Part shown: piece by piece, positions 35,383-40,338 of the stretch
Numbering within the stretch: the first letter of the stretch is position 1
Layout: every line of letters starts with the position of its first letter
From: Mumia quercus
Lineage (GTDB): Bacteria; Actinomycetota; Actinomycetes; Propionibacteriales; Nocardioidaceae
Direction of reading: 5' to 3'
DNA: 40,338 nucleotides
Assembly: GCF_025506335.1 (NCBI RefSeq)
Contig: NZ_JANZYO010000006.1
Location: forward strand, 1 to 40,338
Notes under the pieces: generated by a model
Seen by the model: the letters and a program-made list of their open reading frames with translations, nothing else
Databases searched by the model: none
What the model was told of the DNA's origin: nothing
Made by a program: the position numbers and the translations under genes

Positions 35383-36384
35383 ATGGCTTCGGACACGGTG
35401 ACCCTCGGCATGCCCGCGCTCGGCGCGGACCGCGACCTCCTGCTGGCCGCCCCGCGCGGCTACTGCGCAGGCGTCGACCGCGCGGTCATCACGGTCGAGA
35501 AGGCGCTCGACCTCTACGGTGCGCCCGTCTACGTCCGCAAGCAGATCGTCCACAACAAGCACGTCGTGCAGACCCTCGAGCGGCGCGGTGCGATCTTCGT
35601 CGAGGAGCTCGACGAGGTCCCGACCGGGGCCACCGTCGTGTTCTCCGCGCACGGTGTCTCGCCGGCGGTCCACGACGAGGCCGAGGCCCGCGGCCTCAAG
35701 ACGATCGACGCGACCTGCCCGCTGGTGACCAAGGTGCACCACGAGGCGAAGCGGTTCGCCCGCGAGGACTACCGCATCCTGCTCATCGGTCACGCCGGTC
35801 ACGAGGAGGTCGAGGGCACCTCGGGCGAGGCACCGGAGGCGATCACGCTCGTCGAGACCGTCGCCGACGTCGAGGCGCTGGAGTTCCCCGAGGGCACCAA
35901 GCTCTCGTGGCTCTCGCAGACCACGCTCAGCGTCGACGAGACGATGGCGATCGTGGACGCGCTGCGGGCGAAGTTCCCTCAGCTCGAGGACCCGCCGAGC
36001 GACGACATCTGCTACGCCACGCAGAACCGCCAGCTCGCCGTCAAGGAGATCTCCGAGGGCGCCGACCTGATGATCGTCGTCGGCTCCGCGAACTCGTCCA
36101 ACTCCGTACGCCTGGTCGAGGTCGCGCTCGAAGCCGGCGCCAAGGCCTCGTACCGGGTCGACGACGTGTCCGAGATCCGCGAGGAGTGGCTCGAGGGCGT
36201 CGAGAAGGTCGGCGTGACCTCCGGCGCGTCCGTCCCGGAGGAGCTCGTCGAGGGTGTGCTCGCGTTCCTCAACGAGCGCGGGTTCCCGACGGCGACCGCG
36301 GTGCACACCGCCGAGGAGAGCCTCATCTTCGCCCTGCCGCCGGAGCTGCGTCGCGACCTCCGCAAGGCCGGCCAGCCTTCCTGA
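35383..36384 (+). CDS. ispH: 4-hydroxy-3-methylbut-2-enyl diphosphate reductase
   Basis: 333 aa. The last step of the MEP pathway, giving IPP and DMAPP. The iron-sulfur cluster ligands are C28 ([12 protein letters not shown]), C112 (DATCPLVTK) and C210 ([11 protein letters not shown]); H60, H140 and the acid in HEEVEGT line the substrate pocket. A short N-terminal extension of about 15 residues precedes the fold. The ATG at 35383 is the first that fits the family length. The product supplies precursors for the cis-prenyltransferase at 15139-15900. Confidence 0.96.
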   Translation: MASDTVTLGMPALGADRDLLLAAPRGYCAGVDRAVITVEKALDLYGAPVYVRKQIVHNKHVVQTLERRGAIFVEELDEVPTGATVVFSAHGVSPAVHDEAEARGLKTIDATCPLVTKVHHEAKRFAREDYRILLIGHAGHEEVEGTSGEAPEAITLVETVADVEALEFPEGTKLSWLSQTTLSVDETMAIVDALRAKFPQLEDPPSDDICYATQNRQLAVKEISEGADLMIVVGSANSSNSVRLVEVALEAGAKASYRVDDVSEIREEWLEGVEKVGVTSGASVPEELVEGVLAFLNERGFPTATAVHTAEESLIFALPPELRRDLRKAGQPS

Positions 36385-36386
36385 CC

Positions 36387-36443
36387 CCGCAGGACGTCAT
36401 ACGTTCGGAGGGCCTCGACCCGCCGTACGTATGACGTCCGCGG
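36387..36443. terminator. Bidirectional terminator between ispH and npdG
   Basis: GGACGTCATACG (36392-36403) pairs exactly with CGTATGACGTCC (36428-36439); CCGC and GCGG extend it outward with one bulged A, and further pairs form inside. It lies in the 64-bp gap between convergent stops. Confidence 0.8.
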
Positions 36444-36448
36444 AGGCG

Positions 36449-37132
36449 TCAGGCGCGGGCGTCGTCCGGGAGACCGGCGAGGTGCAGGCCCGAGCGGACC
36501 TTGTAGCGCTTGTTCACGTTGATGAGCACGGCCGTGAACGGCTCGAGCTGACGCGCGATCCGCAGGGCACCGGCATCGATCCCGCGCTGGCCGCTGACCG
36601 TACGGGCGAGCTCGGCGACGACGTCCTTCGACTCCGGGTCGTCCCCGCACACGAGCACGTCCTCGTGGGACAGCGGCTCGGGGGTCTTCCAGAGCGAGAG
36701 CGCCGCGACGTGGTGGAACGCGCCGACGACCTTCGCGCCAGGGACCGCGGCCTGCGTCAGCTCGGCGGCCGACTCCGGGAGCGTCAGACCGTACGGGCCC
36801 GCGGCGTCGAACGCGAGCGGGTTCACGCAGCTGATCACCGTCTTGCCGTCGAGGACGGACGCGAGATCGGCGACGAGCTCCTGGTAGCCGTCCCACGGCA
36901 CGGCCAGCAGCACGAGGTCCGCGCCCGCCGCGGCGTCGGCGTTGGTCGCGCCGGACAGCGTGCCGGAGCCGCCGTTCTCCGCGACCCGCGCCGCGATCTC
37001 CTCGGCCTTCTCGGTGGCGCGCTCGGCGGAGCGTGATCCGATCACGACCGTGTGGCCCGCGAGGGCGAAGCGGTAGGCGAGTCCGCGGCCCTGCGGGCCC
37101 GTCCCGCCGACGACGGCGATGGTGTGAGTCAT
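36449..37132 (-). CDS. npdG: NADPH-dependent F420 reductase
   Basis: 227 aa. It transfers hydride between NADPH and coenzyme F420. The N-terminal Rossmann motif is [33 protein letters not shown] (about 6-38); the GSRS segment binds the NADPH 2'-phosphate. The F420 site residues include the region [12 protein letters not shown], typical of archaeal and actinobacterial F420:NADP oxidoreductases. GAAGGA lies upstream of the ATG at 37132. The divergent fbiC gene makes the F420 chromophore, so the two genes form a local F420 unit. Confidence 0.9.
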   Translation of the reverse strand: MTHTIAVVGGTGPQGRGLAYRFALAGHTVVIGSRSAERATEKAEEIAARVAENGGSGTLSGATNADAAAGADLVLLAVPWDGYQELVADLASVLDGKTVISCVNPLAFDAAGPYGLTLPESAAELTQAAVPGAKVVGAFHHVAALSLWKTPEPLSHEDVLVCGDDPESKDVVAELARTVSGQRGIDAGALRIARQLEPFTAVLINVNKRYKVRSGLHLAGLPDDARA

Positions 37133-37205
37133 GCGTGTCCTTCGCTCAGACGAAACTTCGTGGTCCGCGACCGGACGCATCGTCTCACGTGTCGCGGAAC
37201 GCGAT

Positions 37206-37211
37206 TACGAT
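37206..37211 (+). promoter_or_regulatory. Candidate -10 box for fbiC (TACGAT)
   Basis: TACGAT lies 9 nt before the ATG at 37221, 3 nt further than in the other leaderless cases. The leader would be about 2-3 nt. Confidence 0.4.
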
Positions 37212-37220
37212 GAGGCGATC

Positions 37221-39740
37221 ATGACGAGCGAGCGCGAGATCCGACGGGCGCTGGCCCGCGCAGAGGCCGGCAAGTCCCTCGACCACGACGAGGCGGTCGC
37301 GCTCGCGTCGGCCCGTGGCGACGACCTGGTGCGGCTCTCGGAGATCGCCTCCCGGGTGCGCGACGCCGCGATGGAGGCGGCAGGGCGCCCCGGAGTCGTC
37401 ACGTACTCGCGCAAGGTCTTCATCCCGGTGACGCGCCTGTGCCGGGACCGCTGCCACTACTGCACGTTCGCCACCACCCCCAACCGCGTCGAGGCCCCGT
37501 TCCTCTCGCCGGACCAGATCGTCGCGATCGCGGCGCAAGGCGCGGCGCAGGGCTGCAAGGAGGCGCTGTTCACCCTCGGCGACCGCCCGGAGGACCGCTG
37601 GCCCCAGGCCGAGCAGTGGCTGCACGAGCACGGGTACGACGACACGCTCTCGTACGTGCGCGCGATGGCGATCCGCGTCCTCGAGGAGACCGGCCTCCTG
37701 CCCCACCTGAATCCCGGCGTCATGTCGTGGGCCGAGCTGCAGCGGCTCCGTCCCGTCGCGCCGTCGATGGGCATGATGCTCGAGACGACGGCGACCCGGT
37801 TGTGGTCGGAGCCGGGCGGTCCGCACTACGCCTCGCCCGACAAGGACCCCGCGCTGCGCCTCCGGGTGCTCGAGGACGCCGGCCGGATCGGCATCCCGTT
37901 CACCACCGGCATCCTCGTCGGCATCGGTGAGACCGTCTCCGAGCGCGTCGACGCGCTGTTCGCGCTGCGCCGGGTCGCCCGGACGTACGGGGCGGTGCAA
38001 GAAGTCATCGTCCAGAACTTCCGCGCCAAGGACGACACGGCGATGCGCAACGAGCCGGACCTCGGCGTCGAGGAGTACCTCGCGACCGTCGCCACGGCAC
38101 GTGTCGTCCTCGGGCCTTCGGTGACGCTCCAGGCGCCGCCGAACCTGTCCGACCCGGACTCGATCGCGCCGCTGCTCGCCGCCGGCGTCGACGACTGGGG
38201 CGGCGTGTCGCCCGTGACGCCCGACCACGTGAACCCCGAGCGCCCGTGGCCCCAGATCGACGACCTCGCCGCTTGGACCGCCGCGTCCGGGCTCCGCCTG
38301 GCCGAGAGGCTCACCGCGCACCCGCGCTTCGTACGGGAGACGCTGTCGGGGGAGCGGCCGTGGTTCGACACCCGGCTCGTCCCTCACGTGGCCGCGCTGG
38401 CGGCGCCGGACGGGCTCGCAGACGCCGACGCGCCGGTCGTCGGACGGCCGTGGCAGGAGCCGGAGACGCCGACCGAGGCGAGCGGCCGTACGGAGCTGCA
38501 CACGGAGATCGACACGGTGGGGCGCAGCGCGGACCGACGGTCGGACTTCGTCGGTGTCTATGGCGACTGGGAAGAGGTGCGCGAGCACGCGTCGCGTACC
38601 TCCGAGCCGCTGGGCCTGCCGTCGGTGCCGGAGCGCCTCGACTCCGACGTCCGTACGGCACTGGCGCGCGCGGAGGCGACGCCCGGCGGCCTCTCCGATG
38701 CGGACTACCTCGCGCTGATGACGGCCGACGGGCCCGCGCTCGACGCTCTTTGTCGACTTGCCGACGACCTGCGCCGTGACGCCGTCGGCGACGACGTCAC
38801 GTACGTGGTGAACCGCAACATCAACTTCACCAACGTCTGTTACGTCGGGTGCCGCTTCTGCGCGTTCGCGCAGCGCAAGTCCGACGCCGACGCGTACACG
38901 CTCTCGCTGGAGCAGATCGGCGACCGCGTGCGCGAGGCGGTGCAGCTCGGCGCGACCGAGGTCTGCCTGCAGGGCGGGATCTCGCCCGACCTCGGCCCCT
39001 CGGCGTACGCCGACATCGTGCGTGCCGTGAAGGCGGCGGCGCCGGACATCCACGTCCACGCCTTCAGCCCGATGGAGGTCGTGACCGCGTCGGCGAAGGC
39101 CGGCCGCTCGATCCGCGACTGGCTGAGCGAGCTCCGCGAGGCAGGGCTCGACACGATCCCGGGGACCGCGGCGGAGATCCTCGACGACGACGTCCGGTGG
39201 GTGCTGACCAAGGGCAAGCTGCCGGCCGCGCAGTGGATCGAGGTCGTGGAGACGGCGCACGCGCTGGGGATCCGCTCCAGCTCGACGATGATGTACGGCC
39301 ACGTGGACAACCCGCGCCACTGGGTCGGCCACCTGCGGACCCTCGCTGAGGTCCAAGACCGTACGGGCGGGTTCACCGAGTTCGTCGCGCTCCCGTTCAT
39401 CCACACGAACGCGCCGATCTACCTGGCGGGAGTCGCTCGACCGGGTCCGTCGATGCGCGACAACCGCGCGGTCCACGCGCTCGCGCGGATCATGCTGCAC
39501 GGGCGGGTCGACAACATCCAGACGTCGTGGGTCAAGCTCGGCGTCGAGGGGACGCGGGCGATGCTCCAGGGCGGGGCCAACGACCTCGGCGGCACGCTGA
39601 TGGAGGAGACCATCAGCCGGATGGCGGGGTCGCAGCACGGCTCGGCCAAGACCGTTGAGGAGCTGCGCACGATCGCCGAGGGCATCGGCCGCCCGGTGCG
39701 GGAGCGGCGGACCGACTACGCGCACCAGCGGGCGGCCTGA
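37221..39740 (+). CDS. fbiC: 7,8-didemethyl-8-hydroxy-5-deazariboflavin synthase (fused CofG-CofH)
   Basis: 839 aa; M. tuberculosis FbiC is 856. Two radical-SAM halves join to make the F420 chromophore Fo from tyrosine and a ribityl-uracil precursor. The CofG half (about 60-400) has its cluster motif C74, C78, C81 (CRDRCHYC). The CofH half (about 500-830) has C540, C544, C547 (CYVGCRFC). The linker (about 415-500) is Pro/Glu-rich. The ATG at 37221 is preferred; an in-frame ATG at 37131 would add 30 residues and overlap the divergent npdG start codon. Confidence 0.96.
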   Translation: MTSEREIRRALARAEAGKSLDHDEAVALASARGDDLVRLSEIASRVRDAAMEAAGRPGVVTYSRKVFIPVTRLCRDRCHYCTFATTPNRVEAPFLSPDQIVAIAAQGAAQGCKEALFTLGDRPEDRWPQAEQWLHEHGYDDTLSYVRAMAIRVLEETGLLPHLNPGVMSWAELQRLRPVAPSMGMMLETTATRLWSEPGGPHYASPDKDPALRLRVLEDAGRIGIPFTTGILVGIGETVSERVDALFALRRVARTYGAVQEVIVQNFRAKDDTAMRNEPDLGVEEYLATVATARVVLGPSVTLQAPPNLSDPDSIAPLLAAGVDDWGGVSPVTPDHVNPERPWPQIDDLAAWTAASGLRLAERLTAHPRFVRETLSGERPWFDTRLVPHVAALAAPDGLADADAPVVGRPWQEPETPTEASGRTELHTEIDTVGRSADRRSDFVGVYGDWEEVREHASRTSEPLGLPSVPERLDSDVRTALARAEATPGGLSDADYLALMTADGPALDALCRLADDLRRDAVGDDVTYVVNRNINFTNVCYVGCRFCAFAQRKSDADAYTLSLEQIGDRVREAVQLGATEVCLQGGISPDLGPSAYADIVRAVKAAAPDIHVHAFSPMEVVTASAKAGRSIRDWLSELREAGLDTIPGTAAEILDDDVRWVLTKGKLPAAQWIEVVETAHALGIRSSSTMMYGHVDNPRHWVGHLRTLAEVQDRTGGFTEFVALPFIHTNAPIYLAGVARPGPSMRDNRAVHALARIMLHGRVDNIQTSWVKLGVEGTRAMLQGGANDLGGTLMEETISRMAGSQHGSAKTVEELRTIAEGIGRPVRERRTDYAHQRAA

Positions 39741-39842
39741 CCGAATCACCCCGTGGGGGCGATGCCGGAGCGCCCGGGGAGGGTGACAGTGATCGGGTCG
39801 GTGCACTGCGTGCCGGCCTGATGACGTGCGGAAAGGCCTCCG

Positions 39843-40226
39843 ATGGACGACTTCTGGGACTTCTTCTGGCTCCTCGTGTGGAGCTTCTTCTTCGTGGCGT
39901 ACCTGATCCTGCTCTTCCAGATCCTGACGGACCTCTTCCGTGACCGTCACCTGAGCGGATGGTGGAAGGCGGTGTGGGTGCTCTTCCTGATCATCTTCCC
40001 GTTCCTGACGGCGCTGGTGTACCTCATCGTCCGCGGCGGCGGGATGACCGAGCGGCAGGTGGCCGCGATGCGTGCCGCGAAGGCGGAGACGGATCAGTAC
40101 ATCCAGCAGACCGCGGGCCACGCGAGTCCCGCGCACCAGATCGAGACCGCGAAGGCGCTCCTCGACGCGGGGACGATCACGCAGGCCGAGTTCGACCAGC
40201 TCAAGGCGAAGGCGCTCGCGACCTGA
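39843..40226 (+). CDS. Membrane protein with PLDc_N-like helices and C-terminal SHOCT motif
   Basis: 127 aa. Two membrane helices (about 9-28 and 42-64, WWKAVWVLFLIIFPFLTALVYLIVRG) in the hairpin layout of PLDc_N proteins, then a short helical region and a SHOCT motif at the end (about 98-125, QIETAKALLDAGTITQAEFDQLKAKAL). SHOCT is a short oligomerisation domain. GGAAAGG lies upstream of the ATG. The 102 bp after fbiC hold no clear terminator or promoter. The cellular function is unknown. Confidence 0.85.
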   Translation: MDDFWDFFWLLVWSFFFVAYLILLFQILTDLFRDRHLSGWWKAVWVLFLIIFPFLTALVYLIVRGGGMTERQVAAMRAAKAETDQYIQQTAGHASPAHQIETAKALLDAGTITQAEFDQLKAKALAT

Positions 40227-40240
40227 CGTCCGGGTGTACG

Positions 40241-40301
40241 CCGCGGCGGTGAGTCTGGTCCCACAATGCCTCACGGGGTGGGACCAGACTCACCGCCGTG
40301 G
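40241..40301. terminator. Very long perfect palindrome, terminator or repeat element
   Basis: The arms 40244-40264 and 40278-40298 are exact 21-bp reverse complements, extended by CC/GG and one G-T pair to 24 bp, with a 13-nt loop. The core of the right arm is GGGACCAGACTCACCGCC. A second hairpin, GTGGCGC/GCGCCAC (40298-40317), overlaps its end. It follows the SHOCT gene stop by 14 bp. A terminator is likely, but the perfection also suits a dispersed palindromic element. Confidence 0.75.
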
Positions 40302-40338
40302 CGCGCGCCAGCGCCACAACACCGCGCCGTGCGGGGGG

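Noticed and set aside
37185-40274. A 1029-codon open frame on the minus strand opposite fbiC
   Set aside because: It mirrors the codon pattern of fbiC at high GC; the translation is rich in Arg, Asp, Val and His with no domain, and fbiC is certain.

Overview
The window is about 40 kb of dense, very GC-rich (roughly 70%) chromosome from an actinomycete. Three things point that way: a mycothiol S-conjugate amidase (mca), the coenzyme F420 genes (fused fbiC plus an F420:NADPH reductase), and many start codons preceded by a TAnnnT box with no ribosome binding site. Gene order follows the backbone I remember from Mycobacterium tuberculosis around Rv1079-Rv1110: metB, greA, DUF4307, mca, a small membrane protein, the YyaL-type protein, hemolysin III, uppS, phoH2, fum, glpX, DUF4245, xseB/xseA, ispH. 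The style of the sequence suggests Propionibacteriales/Nocardioidaceae, but that is inference. No rRNA, tRNA, CRISPR array or intact mobile element was seen.

Layout. 1-239: non-coding, with a long imperfect inverted repeat and four 25-26 bp tandem repeats. 240-6300: zinc alcohol dehydrogenase (-), then GDPD, metB and an AI-2E-type membrane protein overlapping as an operon (+), then ilvA. 6312-6870: a shared terminator and greA (-). 6971-9217: DUF4307 / mca / small membrane protein / Pr6Pr-like protein. 9279-11663: small MmcQ/YjbR, methyltransferase, DUF1206 and glycine-zipper proteins. 11783-17982: YyaL, Uma2, hemolysin III, uppS + DUF3592-like, PhoH2. 18079-22606: a four-gene sugar ABC importer of LpqY-SugABC type. 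22769-24921: a secreted transglycosylase-like protein and a DUF2079 membrane protein. 24999-29965: fumC, spermidine synthase-like protein, alpha/beta hydrolase, PfkB kinase and glpX, all on the minus strand. 30100-33072: a molybdate operon (modC, modB, modA and a MerR-Mop regulator), each junction a 4-nt overlap. 33190-36384: DUF4245, xseB, xseA, ispH. 36449-39740: divergent F420 pair npdG/fbiC. 39843-40226: SHOCT membrane protein, then a very strong palindrome.

Most genes are housekeeping. glpX, fumC and a PfkB kinase serve central carbon flow; metB and ilvA belong to amino-acid biosynthesis; ispH and uppS serve isoprenoid and cell-wall lipid supply; mca and F420 are actinobacterial redox systems. 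The two ABC importers and the fumC-to-glpX cassette look like insertions into the conserved backbone.

I found no convincing new defence or mobile system. The signals most worth a second look are regulatory and compositional: a window-wide pattern of -10 boxes exactly 6 nt before the start codon (leaderless mRNAs), strong enrichment of CGTACG in all reading frames, a terminator-like hairpin in the greA leader, a structured phoH2 leader with competing hairpins, and a palindromic candidate operator in front of the molybdate operon.
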